A stretch of DNA of 64,000 bases from Terrisporobacter petrolearius (GTDB taxonomy: Bacteria > Bacillota > Clostridia > Peptostreptococcales > Peptostreptococcaceae): the NCBI RefSeq assembly GCF_020748185.1, contig NZ_JAHZMO010000010.1:1-64000 (forward strand), written 5' to 3'. The notes beneath the pieces were generated by a model. The model was not told where the DNA came from, made no database searches, and was given only the letters and a program-made list of their open reading frames with translations. Within the stretch, counting starts at the first letter, position 1; every line of letters begins with the position of its first letter. This document shows positions 1 to 10,958 of this stretch, piece after piece. The translations under genes and the position numbers were made by a program.

Positions 1-67
1 TTCTAACCATAGTATCATACCTCATCTTTTTAAGTTCCTTTCCTTAATGGTATCACACTCTATAATC

Positions 68-112
68 AAAAAAGTGCATAAGCTGACAACAATCTTGTCA
101 ACTTACACACTT
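68..112 (-). terminator. hairpin, possible second terminator after the rRNA methyltransferase gene
   Basis: An imperfect inverted repeat pairs 72-89 with 95-112 (core TGACAA/TTGTCA). On the minus strand it is followed by a run of six T (complement of 68-73), so it can act as a back-up terminator for minus-strand transcripts. The plus-strand flank is less U-rich. Confidence 0.5.
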
Positions 113-140
113 TATTTTACATTCCCTACATTACTATATA

Positions 141-173
141 AAAATAAAAAGTAGAGAAATTAATTTCTCTACT
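141..173 (-). terminator. intrinsic terminator of the rRNA methyltransferase gene
   Basis: A perfect palindrome at 150-173 (AGTAGAGAAA...TTTCTCTACT) lies two bases past the stop codon at 175-177. On the minus strand a U-rich stretch follows (complement of 141-149). The symmetry means it could also stop plus-strand transcripts. Confidence 0.8.
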
Positions 174-174
174 T

Positions 175-1536
175 TTATTTTTTCTTAACTATAAGAGCTA
201 CATTTTCGATATGAACACTATGAGGGAACATATCTACTGGTTGAACCTCTAAACATTTATATCCTCTTTCATCTAAATAATTTAAATCTCTCGCTAAAGT
301 TGATGGACTACATGAAACATAAACTACTCTGTCTGGTTCCATAGATAAAATTGTATCTAATACCTTTTCATCACAACCTTTTCTAGGTGGATCAACAACT
401 ACTACATTAGCACGTTTCCCTTGTTTATACATCTTTGGAACGACCTCTTCAGCTTTTCCCACATAGAATTCCACATTATCTAAATTATTTATCTTTGCAT
501 TTATCTTTGCATCTTTTATTGCTTCTTCTACAATCTCTATTCCATACACTTTTTTAGCTTTTTGTGCTAAGAATAACGAAATAGTTCCGATTCCACAGTA
601 TATATCAAATACTGTATCATTTTCTCCTAAGCTCGCATATTCTAATGCTTTATTATATAGTACTTCTGTTTGAACAGGATTAACTTGGAAGAATGATAAT
701 GGTGATATTTCAAATACTAAATCTCCTATATTATCATTAATTTTTCCATCTCCATAAATTACTCTATTTTCACTTCCTAATATTACATTAGTTTTTTCTC
801 TATTTACGTTAACTACTAAAGTTTTGAATCCTGGGATATTTTCTTTTAAAACAGATGCTAATTCATTTAAGTATGGTAATTTTCTTCCGTTGGCAACTAA
901 TACTACCATAACTTCTTTAGTAGTAAAACCTACCTTTGTTACTAAATGTCTTAAAACTCCTGTATGAGTTTTTTCATCATATATACTAACTTTATAAGCT
1001 CTTATATAAGTTTTAATTATTTTAATTATTTTATCATTTACATTGTGTTGTATAATACATTGGTCTGTAGGTATAATATCATGGCTCTTCTTTTTATAAA
1101 AACCAATTACAGGCACTCCATCTACTTTTTGAATAGGAAATTGAGCCTTATTTCTATATCTAAAAGGTTCTTCCATTCCTAAAGCATTATGAATTACCAC
1201 ATCATCAAGTTTTCCAATTCTACTTATAACTTGTTTAACTTCATTAGTTTTTACATTAAGTTGCTCTTTGTAATCTAATTCTTGAATTTGACATCCACCA
1301 CATTCTTTAAGCTCTTTGCTACATTTTCTTTCAACCCTATATGGTGATGGTTCCAGTATTTCAACTATTTCTCCAACGGCATAGTTCTTTTTTGATTTAG
1401 TTATCTTAACCTTAATCTTGTCTTTTACTAATCCGCCATCTACAAAAACCGTAAATCCTTCGAATTTACCAATTCCAACTCCACCTTGACCTATATCAAC
1501 TATCTCTACAACGTACATCTTATCTTTTGACAACAT
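175..1536 (-). CDS. rlmD: 23S rRNA (uracil-5-)-methyltransferase, RumA/RlmCD family
   Basis: SAM-dependent C5 methylation of 23S rRNA uridines in the cytoplasm. The order is an N-terminal TRAM-like RNA-binding domain (about 1-60), a four-cysteine [4Fe-4S] site (CSKELKECGGC plus the later CIIQH), a SAM-binding motif (DIYCGIGTISLF) and the catalytic loop DPPRKGC, then the family ending MFPHSVHIE. The open frame extends to a TTG at 1554, but a GGAGG at 1544-1548 sits seven bases before the ATG at 1534-1536, so I use that start (453 aa, normal family length). It is a single gene with its own terminator. Firmicute paralogues differ in target (U747, U1939 or both), so the exact site is not settled by sequence. 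Confidence 0.9.
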   Translation of the reverse strand: MLSKDKMYVVEIVDIGQGGVGIGKFEGFTVFVDGGLVKDKIKVKITKSKKNYAVGEIVEILEPSPYRVERKCSKELKECGGCQIQELDYKEQLNVKTNEVKQVISRIGKLDDVVIHNALGMEEPFRYRNKAQFPIQKVDGVPVIGFYKKKSHDIIPTDQCIIQHNVNDKIIKIIKTYIRAYKVSIYDEKTHTGVLRHLVTKVGFTTKEVMVVLVANGRKLPYLNELASVLKENIPGFKTLVVNVNREKTNVILGSENRVIYGDGKINDNIGDLVFEISPLSFFQVNPVQTEVLYNKALEYASLGENDTVFDIYCGIGTISLFLAQKAKKVYGIEIVEEAIKDAKINAKINNLDNVEFYVGKAEEVVPKMYKQGKRANVVVVDPPRKGCDEKVLDTILSMEPDRVVYVSCSPSTLARDLNYLDERGYKCLEVQPVDMFPHSVHIENVALIVKKK

Positions 1537-1584
1537 AGGTTTTCCTCCGAACAATTAAATTTAGACTTCAAACATTTATTTTAT

Positions 1585-1612
1585 CAAAAAAATAAGGACT
1601 ATTAAAGTCCTT
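1585..1612 (-). terminator. intrinsic terminator overlapping the stop codon of the 1611-2303 gene
   Basis: The stem pairs 1594-1600 (AAGGACT) with 1606-1612 (AGTCCTT), followed on the minus strand by seven U (complement of 1586-1592). It overlaps the TAA at 1611-1613. Confidence 0.75.
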
Positions 1613-2303
1613 ATATAAATAAATCTCTATTTTTTAATCCTAGATAAAATTGTGTACATGCAAGTATAAATAAAATAACTCCTCCTATAGAGCCTATGTA
1701 CACTAGCTTTTCTGCTAAACCTTGTGATAATCCACTACTTACAATTTTGCCAACATAATAATTAAAGTTTTGCATTGCTTGGTATCCATATCTCATCCAT
1801 GTAACTGCTGTCATAATTCCCATAGGAACTATACTCATACTCATATAAAATCCATTTATCGATCTTTGTTTACTACCTTTAACTCCCAATACAATTGGTA
1901 CTAAAAATAATAAGGGTAACATATATCCATAAAATTGAGGCGTTAAAGCTAAAAATAATGCTGCAGTTAAATAAAATGCTAATAAATAATTTTTTAATAC
2001 ATTTGTTTCACCTTTAAAGTCTCTCAAAGATGCTTTTAAATATCTTATATATATTGGCAAATCATTTTCAATACCTTGAACATCTCTACCCATTCTCATA
2101 TCCTTAATTAATTCTTTACCTTTTCCATTAAGCTGATTATATTGTTTACTAAAATATTCCGGTACTTCTACCTGCTCATATTCAGATTTTAACTTTTCTA
2201 AATCAGACAAATATTTTTGTCTTTTTCTTTCTTTTATACCCTTGAACTTCTTCGTTTCAGAGATTAATTGGCTAATTGTCATAACTACTAACCCTGTACT
2301 CAT
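1611..2303 (-). CDS. uncharacterised membrane protein with a cytosolic helical N-terminus
   Basis: I do not recognise the family. The 230-residue product has a charged, probably coiled N-terminal region (about 10-95, rich in K/E) and then four likely membrane segments (about 105-125, 125-142, 150-170, 200-222). There is no signal peptide or catalytic motif. The start is the ATG at 2303, preceded by a strong purine-rich site (AAGGGGGG) seven bases away; a second in-frame Met (MTISQ) is a weaker alternative. It has its own terminator and appears monocistronic. The layout suggests a membrane-anchored scaffold or sensor, but no function can be assigned. Confidence 0.65.
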   Translation of the reverse strand: MSTGLVVMTISQLISETKKFKGIKERKRQKYLSDLEKLKSEYEQVEVPEYFSKQYNQLNGKGKELIKDMRMGRDVQGIENDLPIYIRYLKASLRDFKGETNVLKNYLLAFYLTAALFLALTPQFYGYMLPLLFLVPIVLGVKGSKQRSINGFYMSMSIVPMGIMTAVTWMRYGYQAMQNFNYYVGKIVSSGLSQGLAEKLVYIGSIGGVILFILACTQFYLGLKNRDLFI

Positions 2304-2410
2304 ACAAGCACCCCCCTTTATATTTATGATACTATATAGGCATTATTACTTCTATATTTTTATAATATTATTTATAAGTTCTTTATTATATATCCTCATT
2401 ATTTATATAA

Positions 2411-2440
2411 AGAACCCTACGTTTTGTAGGGTTCTTTTTA
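2411..2440 (-). terminator. terminator downstream of the symporter/MetS pair
   Basis: The inverted repeat AGAACCCTAC (2411-2420) with GTAGGGTTCT (2426-2435) is strong. The plus-strand side carries the better U-run (TTTTTATTTT); the minus side reads CTTTATATAA. It probably serves the minus-strand transcript ending with the small gene at 2468-2566 and may also work on the plus strand. Confidence 0.65.
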
Positions 2441-2467
2441 TTTTAACTACTTTTTACTATTAAAAAT

Positions 2468-2566
2468 CTATTTTCCGTGGCTTACTATCTTATTTAATGC
2501 CATTCCAGCAAAACCTAATATAATAACCCAAACTATTAACATAAAAACCCAAGCAAATCCTGTCAT
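2468..2566 (-). CDS. metS: MetS-like small subunit of the sodium symporter (32 aa)
   Basis: A 32-codon frame (ATG at 2564-2566, TAG at 2468-2470) lies 47 bases downstream of the symporter gene on the same strand. It encodes one hydrophobic helix (TGFAWVFMLIVWVIILGFAG) and a short positive tail (NKIVSHGK). An AGGATGGTG ribosome site precedes it. Single-helix MetS/MetP-type partners of roughly 30 residues are known to follow NSS-family transporter genes in Gram-positive bacteria (MetPS of Corynebacterium glutamicum). The match rests on position, size and helix pattern, so it is a family-level inference. Confidence 0.75.
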   Translation of the reverse strand: MTGFAWVFMLIVWVIILGFAGMALNKIVSHGK

Positions 2567-2613
2567 TATATTCACCATCCTTTAAAATTAATCTGTAATA
2601 AGATTAAAATTTA

Positions 2614-4179
2614 TTAAGCTTCTACTTTATTATTTTGTATTTCAGAAGTATATTTAGATTTAATAGATTTATATGTTTGTATAAACCCAACTACCAATAT
2701 ACATACTACTACGGCTCTAGCAAGATTTACCCAAACAACAAACTGCTCATTACCAGCCATATAAGACGGTATTGCTTTAAAGTTACCAGCTAATGCATAG
2801 TCTTTAGTAAATATAGCTAAGAATACTATTATAGAAACTGGTGTTAAGAATTGGTGGAATAATCTAAAGAACCATTTTGGAACTTTCCATAACCCACCTT
2901 TATTTATTTCTTCTAATGCAGGGTCTTTAACTAACCAAGCTACAACTATAACTTCTATTAATCCAAGAACGATTAATAAGTAGTTACCTATCCAGTTATC
3001 AACTTCTGTGAAGTAGAACAAGTTAGCAGTTCCTGTCATTATTGATTCTAATGCTATTGGAGTACCAACTATTAAATATGCTACGAATATAATAATAGCG
3101 CCTTTCTTTCTTTGTATTCCCATATCTTCTTCTAGCAACGCAACTAAGTAGTTATACATTGCTATAGCTGAAGTAAATCCAGCAAAGAATAATAAGAAGA
3201 ACCAAACAGCACCAAATATTCTACCACCAGTCATATCAGCAAATACATTTGGCAATGCCATAAATGCAAGCCCTATACTACCTTTTATCCCTTCTGGTCC
3301 AAGGAAAGCATAAGAAATAGGTATAACAGAAGTACCAGCAAGTATAACTTCAGCAAATTCATTTAATGATACTGTAGCAACAGAAGCAGCTACTATATCT
3401 TCATCTGCTTGCAAGTAAGATGCATAGTTGCAAATAATACCCATTCCTAAAGATAATGTGAAGAATATTTGACCTGTTGCAGTTACTACTGAAGCAGAAG
3501 TTAATTTACTCAAATCTGGATTCCATACAAAGTTTAATCCATTCATTGATGACCAATCAGGATTAACTGGTGCACCTAATGTTACAGCTCTTATAACTAA
3601 TATGATACCAAATATATATATTGTTGGCATCATTACTTTAGCCCAAGCTTCTATACCTTCAGACACACCTTTCATAACTGCCCATCCAAGTAATGCTAAT
3701 GATATTACCCAGAATATCAACATCTTAGGATCAGTTATATAATTTACAAAGAATGTAGGACCATCCACACCTACATAACCACCTGTTAGTGATTGTACTG
3801 CGTATCCTAGTGACCAACCTATTATATGAGTATAATAAGAGTTAACTAATAATGTAACTCCAAATGCTATAGCTCCTGCAAGAGCTCCAAGTATAATTGC
3901 AGTTTTTGGCTTTACAGCTTTTTTAGCTTGTAAATAAATCATTGGACCTACCGTTCCATGTCCATGTGCTCCACCATAACGCCCTATACTCCACTCTATT
4001 AACATTACAGGTATACCTATAACTATTAGAGCAAAGAAATATGGTATCATAAATGCGCCACCACCATTTGTAGCAGCTATATACGGGAATCTCCAGAAAT
4101 TCCCTAATCCAACAGCATTTCCTGCCATTGCTAAGATAAGACCTATCTTAGAACCCCATTGTTCTCTGTTTTCTGCCAT
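2614..4179 (-). CDS. sodium-dependent transporter, neurotransmitter:sodium symporter (SNF/NSS) family
   Basis: Na+-coupled uptake of an amino acid or related solute across the cell membrane. The family signature for sodium and substrate binding is present at the N-terminus (AGNAVGLGNFWRFPY and NGGGAFMIPYF), followed by about twelve hydrophobic segments over 521 residues, usual for bacterial members. The ATG at 4179 has an AGGAGG-like site (GGAGGGAG). The downstream 32-aa MetS-like gene supports a MetP-type two-part transporter, possibly for methionine or alanine. The substrate cannot be read from sequence. A pyk terminator separates it from the glycolytic operon upstream. Confidence 0.92.
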   Translation of the reverse strand: MAENREQWGSKIGLILAMAGNAVGLGNFWRFPYIAATNGGGAFMIPYFFALIVIGIPVMLIEWSIGRYGGAHGHGTVGPMIYLQAKKAVKPKTAIILGALAGAIAFGVTLLVNSYYTHIIGWSLGYAVQSLTGGYVGVDGPTFFVNYITDPKMLIFWVISLALLGWAVMKGVSEGIEAWAKVMMPTIYIFGIILVIRAVTLGAPVNPDWSSMNGLNFVWNPDLSKLTSASVVTATGQIFFTLSLGMGIICNYASYLQADEDIVAASVATVSLNEFAEVILAGTSVIPISYAFLGPEGIKGSIGLAFMALPNVFADMTGGRIFGAVWFFLLFFAGFTSAIAMYNYLVALLEEDMGIQRKKGAIIIFVAYLIVGTPIALESIMTGTANLFYFTEVDNWIGNYLLIVLGLIEVIVVAWLVKDPALEEINKGGLWKVPKWFFRLFHQFLTPVSIIVFLAIFTKDYALAGNFKAIPSYMAGNEQFVVWVNLARAVVVCILVVGFIQTYKSIKSKYTSEIQNNKVEA

Positions 4180-4299
4180 TTAATACTCCCTCCTTTTTAT
4201 TTTTAATATGACGGAAAATAAAACCCAAAAGAAATAATCAGATTAAACCCCTTGTTTTGTCAATATATTCACATTTTTGTAAATATTCTGATTATTCAT

Positions 4300-4342
4300 T
4301 TTATAAAAATAACCACTAAGACTTTAGTATTATCTGAGTGGT
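4300..4342 (-). terminator. probable terminator of the pfkA-pyk operon
   Basis: ACCACT/AGTGGT pair at 4312-4317 and 4337-4342 around a long, partly pairing loop, with TTATTTTTAT following on the minus strand. It is the only hairpin with a U-rich tail between pyk (ends 4480) and the symporter start. The long loop makes it modest. Confidence 0.45.
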
Positions 4343-4479
4343 CATTTTATATAATAGTACCATCATTTACTAGAACATGCAATCATTCTCTTCGAATTAT
4401 TTTTAGTCATATAAATCATGTTTTAATAAAATATTAATGTACTATATTAAAATATATTAATCATTTTCTTATTTTATTC

Positions 4480-6240
4480 TTATAAAACTCTACTTGAACC
4501 TCTGTATACAGCTCCTCTTGTAGTATCAACTGTTATTATTTCCCCATCTTCAACATTTGATAATATATTAGTAGCAGATACAATAACTGGTTTTCCTAAG
4601 TTTATTCCAACTATTGCAGCATGAGAAGTCATTCCACCATCTTCTGTTACAATTGCAGCAGCTTTTTCTATATATGGATTCATTTCTTTATCAGTCATAC
4701 TAGTAACTAATATATCTCCTTCGTTGAAATTCTCACAAGATTCTCCACTTTTTACTATACGTACGTTACCTTCAATTGTAGTTCTTCCTATACCTATACC
4801 TTGGCATATTTCTTCACTTACAACATGCACTTTTATTAAATTAGTTGTTCCACTTACTCCAGTTGGAACTCCAGCAGTTATAACAACTAACTCTCCATCG
4901 TGGATAAACCCTTCATTTTTACTTGCTTCTATTGAGTTATCTATAAGATCATCTGTATTTCCTGCTTGTTGACAGTTTACTGTATAAACACCCCAACTTA
5001 ATGATAACTGTCTACTAGTTCTTTCATTTGGAGTAGCAGCTATAATCGGAGTATTTGGTCTAAATTTAGAAACCATTCTAGCTGTATGTCCTGAAGATGT
5101 TGATGTAACTATTCCTGAAGCAGTTAAACTTTTAGCTGTTGTGCAAGTAGCATAACTTATTGCATCTGTAACATTTGTATTGTTTAATCCTTTGCTTCTT
5201 AAGATATTATCATAATCTAAAGTTTCTTCTATTCTTTTTGCTATTGTAGCCATTGTTTTAACTGCTTCTACTGGATATTTACCTGCAGCAGTTTCTCCAG
5301 ATAACATTATTGCATCTGTTCCATCGTAGATAGCATTTGCAACGTCAGTTACTTCAGCTCTTGTAGGTCTTGGGTTTCTTATCATAGAATCAAGCATTTG
5401 AGTAGCTGTTATAACTGGTTTTCCTAATTCATTACATTTTTTGATCATTTCTTTTTGTACTATTGGCATCTCTTCAGTTGGTATTTCAACTCCCAAGTCA
5501 CCTCTAGCAACCATTAAACCATCAGAAACTTGTAGTATTTCATCTAAATTATCCACACCTTCTTGGTTTTCTATTTTTGATATTATTTGTATATAAGTGG
5601 CATCGTTATTTTCTAGAACTTCCCTTATAGCAAGAACATCAGATGCTTTTCTAACAAATGACGCTGCTATAAAATCTATCCCTTGAGTTATACCAAATTC
5701 TATATCTGATATATCCTTAGGAGTTAATGCTGGTAAGTTTATTTTTACCCCGGGAACGTTTACGCCCTTGTGGTTTTTAACAATACCTGAGTTTTCAACT
5801 ATACAGTGAATTTCTTCCCCAACAACTTCTTCAACTCTTAATCCAACAAGGCCATCATCTATTAATATTAAGTCACCTTTTACAACGTCATCAGCTAATC
5901 CTTTGTAACTAACTGTACAGATTTCTTTTGTCCCCATAACATCTGCCATAGTTATTGTAAATTTACTTCCTTCTTCAAGGAAAACTTCTGGATCTGCAAA
6001 GTTTCCAGTTCTTATTTCTGGACCTTTAGTATCAAGTAATATTGCAACTGGTTTGTTAAGTCTTTCTCTAACTTTTTTTACCGCATCCATTCTTTCCTTA
6101 TGTTCTTCATGAGAACCATGAGAAAAGTTAAATCTACAAACATTAAGACCATTTTCCATTAATTTAGTTAATGTTTCTTCACTTTGAGAAGCTGGTCCTA
6201 AAGTACAAACTATTTTTGTTTTTTTAGCACTCTTAAGCAT
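4480..6240 (-). CDS. pyk: pyruvate kinase with C-terminal PEP-utilising domain
   Basis: Transfers phosphate from phosphoenolpyruvate to ADP, the last step of glycolysis. The barrel and active-site motifs are clear (KTKIVCTLGP at the start, RFNFSHG, ISKIENQEG, ARGDLGVE, TATQMLDSM). At 586 residues it is about 110 longer than the E. coli enzyme because of the Firmicute-type swivelling domain at about 480-586 (GGMTSHAAIVG), which resembles the phosphohistidine domain of PEP synthase but is known to lack that His role in Geobacillus enzymes. GGAGG precedes the ATG at 6240. It follows pfkA by 23 bases, so the two are very likely co-transcribed. Confidence 0.97.
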   Translation of the reverse strand: MLKSAKKTKIVCTLGPASQSEETLTKLMENGLNVCRFNFSHGSHEEHKERMDAVKKVRERLNKPVAILLDTKGPEIRTGNFADPEVFLEEGSKFTITMADVMGTKEICTVSYKGLADDVVKGDLILIDDGLVGLRVEEVVGEEIHCIVENSGIVKNHKGVNVPGVKINLPALTPKDISDIEFGITQGIDFIAASFVRKASDVLAIREVLENNDATYIQIISKIENQEGVDNLDEILQVSDGLMVARGDLGVEIPTEEMPIVQKEMIKKCNELGKPVITATQMLDSMIRNPRPTRAEVTDVANAIYDGTDAIMLSGETAAGKYPVEAVKTMATIAKRIEETLDYDNILRSKGLNNTNVTDAISYATCTTAKSLTASGIVTSTSSGHTARMVSKFRPNTPIIAATPNERTSRQLSLSWGVYTVNCQQAGNTDDLIDNSIEASKNEGFIHDGELVVITAGVPTGVSGTTNLIKVHVVSEEICQGIGIGRTTIEGNVRIVKSGESCENFNEGDILVTSMTDKEMNPYIEKAAAIVTEDGGMTSHAAIVGINLGKPVIVSATNILSNVEDGEIITVDTTRGAVYRGSSRVL

Positions 6241-6263
6241 TATATTATATCCTCCTAAATGTA

Positions 6264-7274
<1,011 letters not shown>

Positions 7275-7332
7275 CTAGGTATATATGTTTTTATTAATTT
7301 TACAAAAACATTTTCACCTGTATATATTGTGT

Positions 7333-7341
7333 ATTATATCA
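7333..7341 (-). promoter_or_regulatory. candidate extended -10 promoter for pfkA-pyk
   Basis: On the minus strand the string TGATATAAT (complement of 7333-7341) is an extended -10. No good -35 lies 16-18 bases upstream. Transcription from here would give a leader of about 100 nt before pfkA. Confidence 0.4.
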
Positions 7342-7380
7342 CAAATTTCCACCTGTTTTTATATAAAACATCAATTTGTG

Positions 7381-10300
7381 CTAATTTTTAACCTTAACGT
7401 TTTCCATGCCTAATAGTTTTCGTAATTCGAATTGTAATTCAGAGTTTATACTCACTTCCATATCAGTCCACTTAAATATTCTTCGAGGATGTTCTGTGCA
7501 TATGTAAACACCTTCTTTTCCCTTATGTTGAAGTAATATTTTTTCTATAGAACTGATAATTTGTTGATTTTTTACATTATCTACCTTTATAAAAATACCT
7601 GTAGCTTGTGGCTTTTTATTTTTTGTGTATACATTATTTCGATTGTTAATTTTAAAATTATCATGATCACTTATATCTTTAATTTCTCTAGCTATAAGTT
7701 TTGCATTTTCTTCCTCTTTTATACTAAGCTTACCTTTTATATAAATAATATTATCCTCATTTAAGATAGTATTATATTGTTTTAAAACTTGAGGAAATAC
7801 AATAACTTCAATAGTACCATATAAGTCTTCCAACTCTAAAAATGCCATAATGTCATTTCTTTTAGTTGTTTGTATCCTCTTGTTAACAATCATTCCACCT
7901 AAAATAACTTCTTTTTCATCTAAATTCAAGTATGCTTCCATGTCTTCTTTTAAAGCATTGATTCTTCCATTATCTATAGATGTGTTATTTTTTAATTCTT
8001 TTTCATATTCTCCAAGAGGATGACCACTAACATACATTCCTAAAACTTCTTTTTCCAATGCTAGTCTTTCTCTCTCTTCAAATTCATTTACCTTAGGTAT
8101 TGAACTAACTTCATGTTCAACTTCTACAATTTCTTCTCCCATTTGAAGACCATCAAACAGAGAAATTTGTCCTTTGACATTTTTCTTTCTATCCATAGAT
8201 ACGCTTTCTAATAATTTTTCGTATCCCATCATTAAACTAGCTCTATTATCACTAATATTGTCAAAAGCTCCACATTTAATTAAACTTTCTAATACCCTTT
8301 TATTCAAATCTTTTGAATCTAATCTTTTTACTAAATCAGCAAAATCTTTAAAGTCTCCATTTGCTTCTCTTTCTTTTATAATGTTGTTAATTACATTTAT
8401 TCCAACATTTTTAACAGCTGCTAAACCAAATCTTATATCATGTCCTTCAACGGAAAATTTCCCAAAACTTTTATTTATATCTGGTTTTAATATTTCTATT
8501 TCTAAAGCACTACATTCTCTTATATATTCAACAACTTTATCTGTGTTGCCCATAACACTAGTAATTAATGCTGCCATAAATTCTACTGGATAATATGCTT
8601 TTAAATACGCTGTTTCATAAGAGATAACTCCATAAGCGGCTGCATGAGATTTATTAAATGCGTATTTTGCAAAATCTATCATGTCATCAAATATTTTATT
8701 TGCTATATCCTCTGGAACGCCATTTCTTACACATCCTTGTATTTCTAAATTCCCATTTTCATCTCCTTTTCCGTGTATGAAGTACTGTCTTTCTTCTTCC
8801 ATTACATCCATTTTCTTTTTGCCCATAGCTCTTCTAACTAAATCGCTACGACCATAACTATACCCTGCTAAATCCCTAACAACTTGCATAACTTGCTCTT
8901 GGTAAACTAAACAACCATAAGAAACTTCCATTATAGGTCTTAAACTTTCATGTATATATGTTATTTTATCTGGGTTATGCTTATTTTCTATATATGTTGG
9001 AATAGAATCCATGGGACCTGGTCTGTATAAAGATATACCAGCAACAATATCTTCAAAGTTATTTGGCTTAAGCTGTTTCATGAAACTTCTCATACCTGAG
9101 CTTTCCAATTGGAATACTCCTAATGTGTTTCCTGAAGAAAGTAACTCATAAACCTTTGGATCATCATAGTCCATTGAAGAAAAATCTATTCTTTTTTTAT
9201 ATTTATTTTCTATTAAATCAAGGGCATCTCTTATAACTGTAAGAGTTCTAAGCCCCAAAAAGTCCATTTTTAAAAGACCTAACTCCTCTAAAGTAGTCAT
9301 TGTGAACTGAGTACTCACAGACTCTTGATGCTTGTATAATGGTACGTATTCATCTACAGGATTTTTTGAGATAACTACTCCTGCTGCATGGGTAGATGCA
9401 TGACGTAACATTCCTTCCATCTGCTTTGAAATATCTATTACTTCTTTAGTTTCCCCATCTTGCTCGTATAAATTTCTTAGTTCTGGATTAACTTCCAATG
9501 CTTTATCTATTGTCATTCCTAAATCAAAAGGAATTTCTTTTGCTATTTTGTCAACTTTGTTATAAGGAATATCTAATACTCTACCAACGTCTCTAATAGC
9601 TGCTTTTGCTTTCATAGTTCCAAAAGTTATAATCTGAGCAACATGATCATCTCCATATTTTCTCTTAACATAATCTATAACTTCTTCTCTTCTTTCATAG
9701 CAAAAATCTATATCTATATCGGGCATAGATACACGTTCTGGGTTCAAGAAACGTTCAAATAGCAATGAATATTTAATTGGATCTATATCAGTTATTCTCA
9801 AAGTATATGCAACTATAGAACCTGCTGCACTACCTCTTCCTGGACCAACCATTATATTATTTTCTTTTGCATAATTTATGAAATCCCAAGTAATTAAAAA
9901 GTATTCTATATATCCCATTTTTGAAATTACATCAACTTCATAATTTAATCTATCTATTGCTTCCTGTGTAGGATTATTATATCTTTCCTCTAATCCTTTA
10001 AAGCATAGCTCTCTTAAGTAACTTTCTGTTGTATAACCTTCTGGTACATCGTATTTTGGTAAATGATAAGTATTAAAATCAAATTCAACATTACATCTTT
10101 CTGCAATTTTAACCGTGTTATCTAAAGCCTCTATTGCATAAGGGAAAAGTTCTTCCATTTCTTCTCTTGACTTTAAATAAAATTCATCACTTCCAAATTT
10201 CATTCTACTTGGATCATTTAAAGTTTTGCCCATTTGTATACACATAAGTACATCATGAGTTTTTGAATCTTCCTTATTTACATAATGCAGGTCGTTTGTT

Positions 10301-10911
10301 GCAACAAGAGGTATGCCCGTTTCTTTTGATAATTTAACTAACCCTGCATTTACTTCTTTTTGTTCTGGCAAATTGTGGTCTTGTATTTCTAAATAAAAAT
10401 TATTTTCTCCAAATATGTCTCTATATAATAAAGCAAATCTTTTGGCTTCTTCATAGTTTCTATTCAAAATATTATTTGATACATCTCCTGCTAAACAAGC
10501 CGATAATGCTATAATTCCTTCGCTATGTTTTCTTAATTCTTCTATATCCACCCTTGGCTTGTAATAAAATCCTTCAACGTAAGATGTTGAAACTAATTTT
10601 ATTAAATTTTTATATCCTGTCATATTTTCAGCTAATAAAACTAAATGACCGTACTTTTTATCATAGTTTGGGTCTTTATCCCTTAAGCCACGAGATGCTG
10701 TGTATACTTCACATCCTATAACTGGCTTTATTCCTGCTTTTTTTGCTTTTTTATAAAAATCTATAGCTCCAAACATACAACCATGATCTGTTATAGCAAT
10801 AGCTTTCATATTTAGCTCTTTTGCTCGCCCTATTAGTTTATCTAGTCTAGAAAATCCATCTAGTAAACTGTACTCCGTATGCACATGAAGATGAATAAAA
10901 TCTTTATTCAT
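7381..10911 (-). CDS. dnaE: DNA polymerase III alpha subunit, DnaE type
   Basis: Replicative polymerase of the C family. The N-terminal PHP domain is visible (HLHVHTEYSLLDG, then AITDHGCMFG), followed by the polymerase core (GRGSAAGS; catalytic PDIDIDF), the fingers region, helix-hairpin-helix segments and a C-terminal OB fold (about 990-1075). At 1176 aa it is the length of DnaE1 rather than the PolC form, which carries an inserted exonuclease. Clostridia usually carry both; PolC is not in this window. An AGGAGG site precedes the ATG at 10911. It is 46 bp upstream of no other coding gene on its strand except through the whiA terminator, so it is probably transcribed on its own. Confidence 0.96.
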   Translation of the reverse strand: MNKDFIHLHVHTEYSLLDGFSRLDKLIGRAKELNMKAIAITDHGCMFGAIDFYKKAKKAGIKPVIGCEVYTASRGLRDKDPNYDKKYGHLVLLAENMTGYKNLIKLVSTSYVEGFYYKPRVDIEELRKHSEGIIALSACLAGDVSNNILNRNYEEAKRFALLYRDIFGENNFYLEIQDHNLPEQKEVNAGLVKLSKETGIPLVATNDLHYVNKEDSKTHDVLMCIQMGKTLNDPSRMKFGSDEFYLKSREEMEELFPYAIEALDNTVKIAERCNVEFDFNTYHLPKYDVPEGYTTESYLRELCFKGLEERYNNPTQEAIDRLNYEVDVISKMGYIEYFLITWDFINYAKENNIMVGPGRGSAAGSIVAYTLRITDIDPIKYSLLFERFLNPERVSMPDIDIDFCYERREEVIDYVKRKYGDDHVAQIITFGTMKAKAAIRDVGRVLDIPYNKVDKIAKEIPFDLGMTIDKALEVNPELRNLYEQDGETKEVIDISKQMEGMLRHASTHAAGVVISKNPVDEYVPLYKHQESVSTQFTMTTLEELGLLKMDFLGLRTLTVIRDALDLIENKYKKRIDFSSMDYDDPKVYELLSSGNTLGVFQLESSGMRSFMKQLKPNNFEDIVAGISLYRPGPMDSIPTYIENKHNPDKITYIHESLRPIMEVSYGCLVYQEQVMQVVRDLAGYSYGRSDLVRRAMGKKKMDVMEEERQYFIHGKGDENGNLEIQGCVRNGVPEDIANKIFDDMIDFAKYAFNKSHAAAYGVISYETAYLKAYYPVEFMAALITSVMGNTDKVVEYIRECSALEIEILKPDINKSFGKFSVEGHDIRFGLAAVKNVGINVINNIIKEREANGDFKDFADLVKRLDSKDLNKRVLESLIKCGAFDNISDNRASLMMGYEKLLESVSMDRKKNVKGQISLFDGLQMGEEIVEVEHEVSSIPKVNEFEERERLALEKEVLGMYVSGHPLGEYEKELKNNTSIDNGRINALKEDMEAYLNLDEKEVILGGMIVNKRIQTTKRNDIMAFLELEDLYGTIEVIVFPQVLKQYNTILNEDNIIYIKGKLSIKEEENAKLIAREIKDISDHDNFKINNRNNVYTKNKKPQATGIFIKVDNVKNQQIISSIEKILLQHKGKEGVYICTEHPRRIFKWTDMEVSINSELQFELRKLLGMENVKVKN

Positions 10912-10958
10912 TATCTCACCTCCTAAATTTATAAACTTATTTTATCATATTATCGAAT

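Noticed and set aside
8174-8593. Long reading frame antisense to dnaE
   Set aside because: Low-complexity translation, lies over a highly conserved gene and lacks a ribosome site; a shadow of codon bias.
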